Source: Antilocapra americana (lineage: Eukaryota; Chordata; Mammalia; Artiodactyla; Antilocapridae). Taken from it: a DNA stretch of 64,000 nucleotides. The stretch covers positions 248,001 to 312,000 of the forward strand of contig ML664176.1 of the NCBI GenBank assembly GCA_007570785.1. The letters are read 5' to 3'. A model generated the notes under the pieces. That model was given only the letters and a program-made list of their open reading frames with translations, was not told the origin of the DNA and ran no database searches. Below, one piece after another: positions 47,480 through 57,779 of this stretch. Position numbers and translations under genes: made by a program. Within the stretch, counting starts at the first letter, position 1; each line of letters begins with the position of its first letter.

Positions 47480-48470
47480 AGACAGGGCTTGCATTTTTAT
47501 GCATCTTTAGCCAGATAAACATTCCTCCTCCCCAGAAGCGGGACAGCTATTCTGAAGAATGTAAACTTGCTGTTTTCTCAATATGCAGATAGGCTGTTGT
47601 CACAGATCCCCATAGTAATGAACAACTTCTCAATATTTAATAAGCCTGGTATTTCTGTCCCCAGGCAGAGAGCGCAGACGGTTGGTAGCCAGCTACTAAC
47701 TGACCATTAAAATACAGCATCTCCCTTTAAAATGTGCTTCACAAACAGGCTGCATCACCTGCAGTGGGCAGCGAGTGCTGTCCTCAGCCAGGAGGTGGCC
47801 TGTTCTTCCGCCTGAAGAGGGCTGGCAAGGAGAAAGCAGGGCCACATTTCTCAATACTCAAACAGGGGCTACAACACAACACTGCTTAGAAACAGCTTTT
47901 TAAAAGGAAGGGAAAGTCTATCAACAGCCCTTTTCTTTGCAGTGTTGTTAGCACCAACAGCCAAGCAAGTGGTAATTAGTAAATCGGTTTTGGGGTTTTG
48001 TTTTTTCTTTCTTAAGTGTGAAAAAATGAAATTATTCTTTCCATTTTTTGAATCTGCTGTTTCCATTTTTTTTTCATGTTTGCTTGTACACAGGAGTGTT
48101 TTCTGCTGCCTCTAGTGTGCTGTGTGAGTGTAAATGTATTGCAACAATAATGCTCACTAATTGGACAGAGGAGCCATTATTCAGTACAATATTTGAGCAT
48201 TTTAACAGTGGCTTTTCCCCGCTTTAATCCAAGGAGTAAAAACTAATGTGAATGTGATTATATGGAAATTCAGAAAATCATTTACAATTGGATCATTTTC
48301 TGAATAATGGAAAAGCTAATATAATAAGCTCTCCTTGCTCTTACTGAGCATTAAGAGAAGTTGTTGAGTTGTAACTGTAATTCCAAGTTAACACAAATAT
48401 TCCCAGGATCACATCGAACACGCAGATGTGAAAATTCTTGAGTGGGCCCACTACAAAAACTATTGCTACC
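47480..48470. promoter_or_regulatory. Candidate conserved non-coding block, about 1 kb
   Basis: Repeat-free, with varied composition: ctttagccagataaacattc, gcgcagacggttggtagcca, gtggtaattagtaaatcgg (TAATTA at 47974), gctcactaattggacagagg and cttttccccgctttaatcca. A weak CTCF-like gccaggaggtggcctg lies near 47789. No exon or domain is found, although minus frame 47869-48066 crosses it. This is the longest stretch in the window with this character. Confidence 0.38.
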
Positions 48471-48892
48471 ATCTCTTTATAAGACATGATTGCTTCTTTC
48501 AAATCAGTAGAAATTGTGTTCTTCAGGACTGATTTTTATGAGGAAATAGATAATTTTTTTCTTAATCATTTCAGAATAGCTGCACACAGAATGATGAGAG
48601 GAATGATGAAGATGTAGGTGATGGGTGACTGGCTTCCTAGCAGAAGATCAGCTCTAATCACTGTTTTCCATCAGTACAACCCCTACCCATGACAACTCTA
48701 TGGTCTGTGGGCCACTTTCTAGGAATAGTAATTCTAAAACTATTTATGGTCATTTACTGTCAAGCATGAAAGGGAGCAAACCTATTCTGTGTTGCATCAG
48801 GAAGTAAAATGAGGACCAGGAGGTAAAAATACAATGAAGCAAGTTCAGGACCTTCATGAGAACTTCCAAGCAGAAGTGTACAGTCAATAAAA
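48471..48892. other. Unassigned sequence
   Basis: Nothing recognised before the L1. Confidence 0.4.
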
Positions 48893-49316
48893 AGGAATGA
48901 TGTTAGGTCATTTGTAGAGACATGGATGGACCTAGAGTGAAGTAAGTCAGAAAGAGAAAAACAAACATTGCATATTAATGCATACATGTGCAATCTAGAA
49001 AATGGTATAGATGATCTTATTTGAGGTATGAAATAGAGACAGAGGTATAAAACAAATGTATGGATATCAAGGAGGGAAAAGGGAGACTGGGAATAACATA
49101 TACACTATTGACAATATGTATAAAATAGATAACTAACGAGAGCCTACTGTATAGCTCAGGGGATCCTACTCAATGCTCTACAGTAACCTAAACAGGAAGG
49201 AAATCCAAAAACGTGGGGATGTATGTACACATAGAGCTGATTCACTTTGCTGTACTGCAGAAACTAATACAACATTGTAAAACAACTATACTTCAACAAA
49301 AATTAATTTAAAATAG
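48893..49316 (+). mobile_element. Ruminant L1 3' end
   Basis: It starts gaatgatgttaggtcatttg, has gagtgaagtaagtcagaaag, cctactgtatagctcagggg and taatacaacattgtaaaaca, and ends A-rich. Flanking agaagtgtacagtcaat / agaactgtgcaatcat may be a decayed duplication. Confidence 0.9.
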
Positions 49317-50107
49317 AACTGTGCAATCATGGAATGAACAAGGTTACTTACAAAGTAGGGATCTTCAAAGAAAGGGTGAATGAGTGTCTATCATGGACAC
49401 TACTAGCAATGCTTTAAGAAAAAAAAAAACATTTTAGTGTATTTTTTAAAACCTCATGTGAAATCCCAAAATATAATACAAGTTAAATAGCTCTGCTCTG
49501 GTTGAAGTAGAAGACACAGAACTCCATTCAGTTTTAACCCCCAAAGCTCTTCGGGCAACTCTACAAGGCTCCAAGGAACACAGTTTAAAAAACACTGCTG
49601 TAAAAAATATTTCCCAACTATGTGGAAGATCATATTGACCCAGCAATTTTCAAATTTTCTATACTGGGAAACACAGGGCAATGATAATTAACATATAGAA
49701 CTCAAACCCATGTGCATACTCAGATTCAAATATTCCCCCAAAAAACATCATGAGAAAGTAAAGCAACACAAAATTCTCAGGCAAGTGTTAAGAGTTCAAG
49801 CAGGTCTCAGAGAGCTGGTTTTAACCTGGCCCACCTCAGCCACTCTAGAAACCTCACAGAAGACAAGAGAGTTAGAAATATTACTGAGGTAGCCTTGAAT
49901 CTACTCTAATTTGCCAAAGTAATACATTAAAAAATATTCACAACTTTGAGTACCTTTCCAATAGTGATCAATTCTTTGGGTCACACCTCACCACTGACCA
50001 CAGCACACCTGGGATAACCATGGGCTTAAGATCCTCGATGACAAATGAACTGACACACATAGCCAGACCAGAGCCCCAGAGCTGGTTCTACATGTTAGCT
50101 AACACTA
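49317..50107. other. Unassigned sequence
   Basis: No gene or repeat family recognised. Confidence 0.4.
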
Positions 50108-50120
50108 AAAAAGGTGAACA

Positions 50121-50409
50121 TTTGGGACTTTCTTGCTGGTCCAGTGGTTGACAATCTGCCTGCCAATACAGGGGACACCAGTTTGATCCCTGGTCCAGGA
50201 GGATCCCAGCTTCTGTAGGGCGACAAAGCCCTCAAACTGCGACTACTGGGCCCTCACACTCTAGAGTCCATGGTCCACAACAAGAGACGCCACCACAATA
50301 AGGAGCTTTAGCACCGTAAGTAGGGAGTAGCCCCCACTCACTGCAACTAGAGAAAGGCTGAGCACAGCAACAAAGACCCAGCACAGTCAAAAAATAAATA
50401 ATTTTTCTT
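50121..50409 (+). mobile_element. CHR-type SINE, long form, full length
   Basis: Head gggactttcttgctggtcca, B box gtttgatccctgg, then the CHR body (cacactctagagtccatggt; ccactcactgcaactagaga; agcacagcaacaaagaccca) and an A/T-rich tail. An exact 13-bp duplication aaaaaggtgaaca flanks it at 50108-50120 and 50410-50422. Confidence 0.95.
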
Positions 50410-50659
50410 AAAAAGGTGAACACTTTCATGAAATACTGCAACCATTTTAAAATCTCCAAATGCCGAGGATTTTATGTATAAAAGCAAAGTGGTCAATTTC
50501 TATGTAGTCAGAGGTTGGGGCATTATACAAAAATCAGCCTGAGGAAATTTTACTGCTCCTGCTCCTTTGAAATTCTTGCAAAGTACTCAAAGCTTAAATC
50601 TATCTACATGGTATAATTTAAAACAATGGTGTATTTTTTGAGTGAAGAATTTTGTTGAG

Positions 50660-50905
50660 CCTTTATGAGGCACCAGGTGTGGTTCTGAATTTTTCACATA
50701 CATTAACTCTCTGTGGTTTCACAAGAACCCCACAGATGACTACTGTTGTTACTTCCTTTTTATAGATGTGGAAACTGAGGCTTAGAGGAGGCATCTAAGG
50801 TAGCTTAGCAGACTCTACACAATAGTTAAGTTGCAGAGATGGGATTTGAACCCAATAAATCTGACCAAAGTTCACAAGCTTAACTTCTACACTATACAAG
50901 AAGCC
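50660..50905 (-). repeat. MIR SINE, nearly full length
   Basis: Antisense MIR: gagcctttatgaggcaccag, acatacattaactctctgtg, tagatgtggaaactgaggct, gttgcagagatgggatttga, acttctacactatac. Confidence 0.85.
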
Positions 50906-51038
50906 TGAAAATTTCTACTGTCCATGAGGAAAATGAAGCAGTAGTTGACCAAAGAGCTAATTCTCAAATTGTTGCATGAGCTCATCTCTCATCTATGCTG
51001 TTACTGAGCAACAAAAGAAAAATAAAGAGCAGAGGTGA

Positions 51039-51090
51039 CACAGTATTGTAATTTTATCTTTCAATTAAAATAAATTAAAAAAAAAAAAGA
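51039..51090 (+). mobile_element. Ultra-short L1 3' end (52 bp)
   Basis: Only cacagtattgtaattttatc, ttcaattaaaataaatt and an A-run of about 12 remain of the L1. Flanks agagcagaggtga (51026-51038) and agaacagaggtga (51091-51103) match 12 of 13. Confidence 0.8.
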
Positions 51091-51103
51091 AGAACAGAGG
51101 TGA

Positions 51104-51399
51104 GGAATTGGAACGAGGGTGTGGCTAAGCTACATTTCCTGCAAAGGGGAAAAAAGAAAAAGCCAAGAATTCAGATTAAGTCAAAAGAGAACTTTTTCCC
51201 CCTTGCGGCAAGTTAGTTGCCACTCCTGGCCCCTAACGTAGGGCTCCAGGGGGCGCTGACTCTCTGCTGCACTCAGTGCAGGACTGAGACGCTTCCTGAG
51301 GGGCTACCCCTGAGCAGGCCACAGGAGACCCACCACAGCAGTAACACTACTAACAAATACCTAGAGAGTTCATTAGAATTGCAAAACCTCCTAGCCACC
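51104..51399. other. Short unique stretch with CTCF-like site
   Basis: Otherwise nothing recognised; plus frame 51217-51453 has no domain. Confidence 0.4.
51243..51258 (+). promoter_or_regulatory. CTCF-like binding motif
   Basis: gctccagggggcgctg carries the strong AGGGGGCGCT half of the CTCF consensus; the upstream half is imperfect. Orientation is opposite to the site at 15342. Confidence 0.4.
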
Positions 51400-51470
51400 A
51401 CAGAATTGGATCCTCAAAATCAAACTGTGAGGTGTCACCTTGTTTACAGATAAAGAAATTGAGAAAGAGT

Positions 51471-51903
51471 ATAGTAAGTCTCCTACATACAGACTTTCAA
51501 GTTGGTAACTTTCCAAGGTGCAAACATGCATTTCCATGTCCACTAAAGCCACCCACGAGTGAAACTGCAGCTTACCCTCCATCTCCTATTGCTGATGATC
51601 CTTGAGTTCTACCATCTTCCACCTCCTCTCCCTTCCTCCAGTCAGTAACTCTTTTTATCTGTTCACTCAATGCCAGATTTTATACTATACACTACTGTAC
51701 TTTTCAAAGTATGTAAAATACAAGACTAAAAATGTTTTTTGTTTGCTTTTTATGTATTATTTGTGTGAAAGTATTATAAAACTTATTACTGTGTATCCAG
51801 TTGTGTTAGTTGGGCACCTAGGCTAACTCTGTTGAACTAAGAAATTGGACCTGTGAACATGCTTTCCAAATGAAACTCATTTATATGTAGGGGACTTACT
51901 GTA
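51471..51903. mobile_element. DNA transposon remnant with terminal inverted repeats
   Basis: The left end agtaagtctcctacatac and right end gtaggggacttactgta are inverted repeats of each other over about 17 bases. Inner segments tttcaagttggtaactttcc and gttgggcacctaggctaact fit a mammalian hAT/Tigger-like non-autonomous element that I do not name. TA flanks both ends. It seems to sit in an old antisense MIR (acagataaagaaattgag on the left, cagaggttaggcacag on the right). Confidence 0.7.
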
Positions 51904-52019
51904 CCTGAATCTTGCAGAGGTTAGGCACAGATCTTCTGATGTCAGAGTACCTCCTTCTTATCACATCCCTTGGTACAGATATTACTCACTTGCTGGACAA
52001 GTAGCAGAACCTCAGTATA

Positions 52020-52230
52020 GGTGGGCAGCCTGTGACCTGGATTCACAGCCTGGCTTCACCATTTTTCAGTTGCTAGATAACCCTTGGCAGGTTACTTAAC
52101 CTCTCCAACCCTGTTTTCCAAGCTGTAAAATGGGAATCATAATAGTATATGTCTCACAGAGTTTTTGTTGTTAATTAAGTGAAATTAAATGACAATGTAT
52201 ATCAAGAGTAAAGCAAAGTGTGGCTATATG
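52020..52230 (+). repeat. MIR SINE
   Basis: Sense order: ggattcacagcctggcttca, ccttggcaggttacttaacc, ctgtaaaatgggaatcataa, tctcacagagtttttgttgt. Confidence 0.85.
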
Positions 52231-52261
52231 GGAAAATAACTAAAAATATAGTGGAAATAAA

Positions 52262-52350
52262 TATTTATGATTGAATCACTTTGCTGCACACCTGAAGCTA
52301 ACATAACATGTAAATCAACCATACTCCAATAAAAACTTTTTTAAAAAGAC
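52262..52350 (+). mobile_element. Ruminant L1 3' end, about 90 bp
   Basis: tgattgaatcactttgctgc, acctgaagctaacataacat, ccatactccaataaaaactt, then a short A-rich tail. Strongly 5'-truncated. Confidence 0.85.
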
Positions 52351-52389
52351 AGTGAACATATATCCATTGCCCCCAAAGATGACCTCTTG

Positions 52390-53325
52390 ACTTGTTATAA
52401 TCACTCTCTCTTAGATGTCTCCCTCTTTCAAGCAAATACCATTCTGATTCATGTCACTATAATTGAGTTTGAATATCCTAGAGCTTTAGATAGATAGAAT
52501 CATAGAGTATGTACTCTTTTATCTGGCTTCTTTCATTCAACATCATCATTCTGAGAAGTCATACATGTTGTAGCTTATATAGAAAGTTCATTTCTTTTTA
52601 TTGCTGAATAGTATGCCATTACATGGGTATATCACTATTTGTTGATGGCTTCTTGATGGCCATTTGCATTGTTTCCAGTTTTTGGCTGCAATAAGCAAAA
52701 CTGCTATGAACATTTGTGTATATACCTTTGTATGTGTGTTAGTCACTTAGTCATGCCCAACTTTTTGCAACCCCAAGGACTGTAGCCCACCATGCTCCTC
52801 TGTCCAGGGAATTCTCCAGGCAAGAACACTGGAATGGGTAGCCATTTCCTTCCCCAGGGGATCTTCCTGACCCAGGGATTAAAGCTGGGGCTCCTGTACT
52901 GCAAGCAGATTCCTTACCATCTGAGCTATAGGGAAGTCCCTATATCTTTGTATGGATATATATTTCCTTCCGTCTTGGCTGGAAACAACTTTGAGTGGAG
53001 TGGCTGAATCACATGGTTAAGTGTATGTTTAACTTTATCAGCATGAGAGTTCCAGTTCCTCCACAGTTCTATCAACACTTATTATGGTCAGTCTTTAAGC
53101 CATTCTAATGGATGTCTCATTGTGATTTTAATTAGCATTCCTCTAATGCCTACAGATATAGAGCCTCTCTTCATGTGTTTATTTGCCATCTGTGTATCTT
53201 CTCTTGTGAAGAGTCTGTTGAAATGTCTTGCTTGTGTTTAAAAAAATTGGGTTGTTTTCTTACCATTGATTTTTGTTTATTTATTCTAGATAGAAGTCCT
53301 TCATCAAATATATCTTTACAAATTA
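52390..53325 (-). mobile_element. Old L1 (L1M-type), antisense, split by a SINE
   Basis: Plus strand shows the antisense old L1 pattern: cttctttcattcaacatcat, attgctgaatagtatgccat, tttccagtttttggctgcaa, then after the SINE gtggctgaatcacatggtta, gtttaactttatcagcatga and ccttcatcaaatatatcttt. No open frame of note remains. Confidence 0.82.
52735..52940 (-). mobile_element. Bov-tA SINE nested in old L1
   Basis: A complete antisense copy ending with the complement of the SINE head (tgagctatagggaagtccc). Flanks tatacctttgtatg (52721-52734) and tatatctttgtatg (52941-52954) match 13 of 14. Confidence 0.95.
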
Positions 53326-53744
53326 AAGAGTAAAGTAGAATGGCTACTAATATTAAGCATTCATCAAAATTTAGTGTTTATTATTAATTATTCACTCATT
53401 TAAGAAAACTGAATCATATATTGCTACTCTCCTCCAGGTCTGAATGCTTGGGCCTGCTGATATGTGACAAACCCTGCCCAAAGGTTACTTATAGTTCTTG
53501 AGAAACCAGCATGAGGAGAGGTTTATAAAGCAAGGGAGGGGGGAATAAAATGATACCAGCAAGTTATAATATCAGACAGGTACATAAAATGGCATTTTAT
53601 CTAGAACAGCTAGCCAAAATGCTCTAAGAGAGTTTATGAAACAAAATCTTTAATTCTAAGAACAATGCCACAAAATTGAAACACAGTTTCAAGTTAAATA
53701 TTGATGTCACAATACTTAATAAAAACAAACAACAAGCTCCTAAG
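53326..53744. other. Unassigned AT-rich sequence
   Basis: Nothing recognised. Confidence 0.4.
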
Positions 53745-54300
53745 ATTTAGAGTTGAAGACTCTTCATTCAAATCCCAATTTTATAACCTACTAACCTTAT
53801 GACTTTAAGAAAATAATTTAACTTCTCTGAACTGCAATCGACTCATCTCTAAAACTGAGATAGGAACATCCCTGGTGGTTCAGTGGTTGAGAATCCGTCT
53901 TCCAATGCAGGGTACAAAAGTTTGATCTCTGGTCTGGGAAGATTCCACTTGCCTCAAGGCAACTGAGCCCACACACCAGAAGTACTGAGCCTGCCCTCTA
54001 GAGCCCACAAGCGGAGACCACTGAGTCTGCATGCTGCAACTACTGAAATTCGGGCACTAGAGCCCACGTTCCACAAGAGAAGCCACAGCAATGAGAAGCC
54101 CACACGCCACAACTAGAGTAGCCCCTATACACTGCAACTAAAGAAAGCTTGCATGCAACAATGAAGACACAGCACAGCCATAAATTTAAAAAAAATATAT
54201 AAAACTGAGATAAAATAATACACTTCACAAGTTAGGCAGATGGAATGATATACATGAAAGTGCTTAGTAAATTTTCAAATGTCATTATAATTATTACTAA
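53745..54300 (+). repeat. MIR SINE split by a CHR SINE
   Basis: Left part: attcaaatcccaattttata, atttaacttctctgaactgc. Right part: acacttcacaagttaggcag, gaaagtgcttagtaaatttt. The two halves join in MIR order when 53863-54200 is removed. Confidence 0.78.
53863..54200 (+). mobile_element. CHR-type SINE, long form
   Basis: Head ggaacatccctggtggttca, B box gtttgatctctgg, CHR body (gagcccacacaccagaagta; aactagagtagcccctatac; aatgaagacacagcacagcc) and A-rich tail. An exact 12-bp duplication aaaactgagata lies at 53851-53862 and 54201-54212. Confidence 0.95.
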
Positions 54301-55099
54301 TTATGGGGGGGTGGTAAAGAAGTAGAGATAAAGGAGGACAGAAGGAGAAATACTTGAGCATTTGCTGAGGGGCCTGGGCAGCCACAACCAGCAGGGGTCC
54401 TGCCATGCTCCCGTGGTCTCAAGTGTGCACAAGGATGATGTCGCTCATTAAAAACAGCAGACGGGGATTTACTCTAAAATTTAAATATGTATAACCAGTT
54501 CCCTTCCATGTAGTCAGCTTCTTTTTATTCACAGCCTCTATGGACTCTTCTGAGATTCAGGCATCTTTACTTGGGGAAACCACATTGCCCCTCTGTGAAT
54601 GTAATTGGAGACCACATTGTGCCTCCATCCTGGGAGGCTTTTTGTACCCTGGGGCTCACTCCCTAGTCACAAAAAATGCACTACCAGACACAGGCGCGTG
54701 GGTGGACAGCCCATCCCAAGGTATCTGAAGAAATGTTTCTGTTCACCATGATCCCTCTGAAGGCTCTGGCAAGCAACACTGATTAGAGCCCCAAGAGGGA
54801 TACTCTGAGGTTGCTAAATGGACAGACAGTGAACCTGGGGAAAGAATAGGCATCATAAAAGAGCCTGGGGACTGAGAGAATGATGAACAGAGCAAGATGG
54901 CAGGGTGGAAAGTAAAGGTCATATGTGCCAGACTGGGACTTTAGACTTTCTTACGGAGAGGGTATAAAGGTAATTCAATCAACTCAATGAAAATCAGTGG
55001 TAAAAGCTGTTTCTAAAATTTTGTGAAGCTATGAATTCACAAATTTTTTTTCAAAGAAGCAAAACATTCTCTTAAGCAATATACAGAAGTAGGAAGCTG
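54301..55099. other. Unassigned sequence
   Basis: No repeat recognised. Plus frame 54540-54728 has no domain. Confidence 0.4.
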
Positions 55100-55490
55100 A
55101 GGCTAACAGTGGTAAAGAGTATATGCTTTGGGGACTCCTCTGGTGGTCCAGTGGCTAAGACTTGGAGCTCCCAATGCAGAGGGCTTGGGTTGGATCCCTG
55201 CTTAGGGAACTAGATCCCACATTAAACAACTAAGACCTGATGCAGCCGAATAAACATTTAAAAGAAATAAGAGTACAGACTTTGTAATCAAACAAAATTC
55301 CAGTGCTTTCATTTACTCACCATGTGAACTTGGGAAAATTATTCATTGCTCACAGCCTCAGTTTACTCACCTGCAAAAATGGCTAGTAGTTACTAGGGTG
55401 TGATCAAACTAAAATGAACTTAATTATGTAAAGCACTTACCAAAGTTCCTGGCACTTAGTGAGTGCTATGAATTGGAGTTACTATGGATG
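55100..55490 (+). repeat. MIR SINE split by a CHR SINE
   Basis: Left part ggctaacagtggtaaagagt. Right part gtacagactttgtaatcaaa, cacagcctcagtttactcac, ctgcaaaaatggctagtagt, gtaaagcacttaccaaagtt, cctggcacttagtgagtgct. A well-preserved MIR. Confidence 0.85.
55131..55270 (+). mobile_element. CHR-type SINE, short form
   Basis: Head gggactcctctggtggtcca, B box gttggatccctgc, then ggaactagatcccacattaa and an A-rich end. Flanks gagtatatgctttg and gagtacagactttg match 11 of 14. Confidence 0.92.
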
Positions 55491-55960
55491 AATTACAGCA
55501 GTATGAAAAAAATGATTATGTTTACCAACACACTGACTAGCATCGACTGACATGAACTTGCCTCCCCAGTGCAATTTCTATCTTCCCAGAATAGAGAGTG
55601 TAAACTATAGACTTCTAGAAATAAGTTCCATTAGTCTATTAGAAAATATATATAATAAATATCAAAGCGAGGAGAAGCAATTCGGATCGAGTTGGTATGA
55701 ATATTTTCGTGTTGTGTAAGCACCACTAAATACTTTTACATCATTTTAGAGGGAATCATCATTTCTGTAAGCAAACTTAAGTTCTCACTTGCCACTGGAT
55801 AACACACTCAAGTCACAAAAGTTAATAAGCTAAAGAAAGCACTAATTTTCAAACCCTTTAATACTTATTCTGGTTCTACACATAACACAGACAGATGGGA
55901 AGTATAAAATAGGGTTTCAATGTATAATTTATGATCACATGGGAGATGTGATTCTGTTAC
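55491..55960. other. Unassigned AT-rich sequence
   Basis: Nothing recognised. A (TA)-rich run lies near 55646-55660. Confidence 0.4.
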
Positions 55961-56762
55961 TGAAACACAGGTCCGTGTGCCTGATGCACAGCAAGGCCAA
56001 ACAATACCAAACATTGGAGTTTGAGGTAGAGAAAGGTTTACTGAAGGCCATGCAAGTAGATTGGTGGCTCATGCCTTAAAACCCCCAAATTCCTCAAAAG
56101 CTTTCAGGAAAGCCCTTTTCTAGGAAAGGTGAAGAAGAAGTGTAGTTAGTTTCTGCAAACTTCTTGGTATCAGAACCTTTGTGCTTGAGGTCAGGTTGTG
56201 GTCTGGCAATGATGTTCCTGTAAATCTCCACCAAACGAAAGTTACTCTCCATTCTGAGGAGAAAGGGCAGGGTTCCAAGGCAGAACTTTCACCCTCCAAG
56301 TGGATGTCCAGTCCTGGCTAAGAGGCTCAGATCTCAGCTGGAGACTTCCTGAGGACAAGATCTCCAGACTCTGCCTCTACCTCACTGCTGAGGAAGCCAG
56401 AAGCCCAGCCCACCTGGGCCTCAGGCTCCTCAGGCCACACGTATGGTGGGGGCCAGTCCTGCAGACCGATCTTATGTAGACGGCAGCTGCCATTAGGTCT
56501 GAGAGACAGGGATGAGGGAGAGGTTCACGAGGACCTCAAGGTCTGGGCCAGGCCAGTGGCCCAGGCGAGGGCTCGGGAGCCCTGCAGGACACAGCCTCCA
56601 GACTGTTCCCTGGGGCCCCCCAGCTCAGCCACTCACCCAGGGCCGAGTAACCCAGGGTAGGGTGAGCTAGAGGGCCCTGGGGAGGAGGCTGGGATGTGCC
56701 TCTTACCTCACTCTCCTCGTGACAGCCACCACTCCACCAACCGTTGGTTGAATCCCCCTACT

Positions 56763-56809
56763 AACGGTCGCTCGTTAACAGTCAGTCACTCATTGACAGT
56801 TGGTCGCTT
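56763..56809. repeat. Degenerate 14-18 bp tandem units
   Basis: Units aacggtcgctcgtt (56763-56776), aacagtcagtcactcatt (56777-56794) and gacagttggtcgctt (56795-56809), with a possible earlier one near accgttggttgaatc, share the pattern ac(a/g)gt(c/t)(n)gtcgctcgtt. Confidence 0.55.
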
Positions 56810-56811
56810 GG

Positions 56812-56843
56812 GGGCGGGGCCTACTGCAGCACCAACCAATGGC
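56812..56843 (-). promoter_or_regulatory. CCAAT box and GC box pair
   Basis: Plus strand has gggggcggggcc at 56812-56823 (Sp1-type GC box) and accaaccaatggc at 56831-56843 (NF-Y-type CCAAT on the plus strand, ATTGG on the minus). The spacing of about 12 bp and lack of TATA resemble housekeeping or LTR promoters; direction is uncertain. Confidence 0.4.
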
Positions 56844-56947
56844 TGAGCAGGACTACTAAGGAGGTCCACTCGCTGCCTGGTAACAGGGTGGGTGATTTAA
56901 TGGCCCACAGCAACTGGTGGTTGCTAAGGGCTGTGCTCAGTGACACT

Positions 56948-57779
56948 CTATTACAATTAGACAAAGGCATTCCATTCAAAAGCCATAATCCACAGAGTAT
57001 AATCAAGGCCCAGCAGCCCAGCAGCCAGGGTTCACCCCATAAGCAGAGTGTTAAGAGAGCATTGAGCTATTAATAATATTTGGAAAGAAATACCTGCTCA
57101 GGGAAGAAGTCCTTTTGAAAAGAAAAGAAGCCATTTTCTGACAGCCTTGGGCAGGTGACCATTGCTGAAAACACTACCCATGTCTTCTGGGCTATTTATC
57201 TTTATCGGCACCATTTTTTTTTTACAGACAAATAAAGCATCTGTTCTCAAGAGAACCCCCACTATTAAAACTTTTAGAAATCTCCTCCCTGCTACGATCA
57301 CAATCACTACATACACACATACACACAAATGCAGCTGTGGGAGTCTCCTTCATTAATGTGACCTTTTCCTGCTCTAACTTTACATGGGGCTCTGGTGACA
57401 ACTTGGGCTGACTTTTTCTGGAGAACCTAGTTCTTCACTCCTAAGTTGGAAGCATGTCCCCCTTACCCTGCTCCATTCAGTGATGAGAAAATCGATGAGA
57501 CAACCTTCTCTCTCAGAACAAAAGGGCTTCCAGGATGTTTCACAGGCTCTTCTCTGTGGGTTTGAAATTATACACTGCAGTGCCAAAGGTAAGGCATTTC
57601 TAGAGGTTTCTTTCCCTTTTTATTCCAGTTCTGGGTGTTTTTTATTTTTTTATTCCCGCTCCCTCTCTCTCTTGTGGTATCTATTTGTGGCCTACAGCAA
57701 TCACTTTAGACTTTTTAGACACGTCTGGATAGAGATAGATAACACAAGTGATCTACTTATTTTCCTTTCCCATCACCAA
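56948..57779. other. Unassigned sequence
   Basis: No repeat recognised. A 100-codon frame (57480-57782) contains a pyrimidine-tract acceptor-like ccttctctctcag at 57503-57515 and a donor-like aaaggtaagg at 57587, about 70 bp apart, but without recognisable protein. Confidence 0.35.

Larger units (their letters stand above)
55961..56947 (-). other. GC-richer block, candidate LTR or TATA-less promoter region
   Basis: The composition shifts sharply from AT-rich flanks to a GC-rich, CpG-bearing core (56440-56860). On the minus strand a CCAAT box and GC box are followed downstream by a low-complexity array and a gaggtaag donor-like site. Imperfect repeats ctgttac (55954-55960) and ctattac (56948-56954) at the edges would suit an LTR insertion. 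No LTR family is identified, and the ends do not show a clear TG...CA. The alternative is a non-coding transcript promoter. Confidence 0.35.

Noticed and set aside
47785..47802. Third CTCF site gccaggaggtggcctg
   Set aside because: Mismatch in the invariant core makes it weak; mentioned only within the block description.
57503..57596. Possible internal exon with acceptor-like and donor-like sites
   Set aside because: Such pairs arise often by chance; the frame between them matches nothing I recognise and no neighbouring exon is seen.
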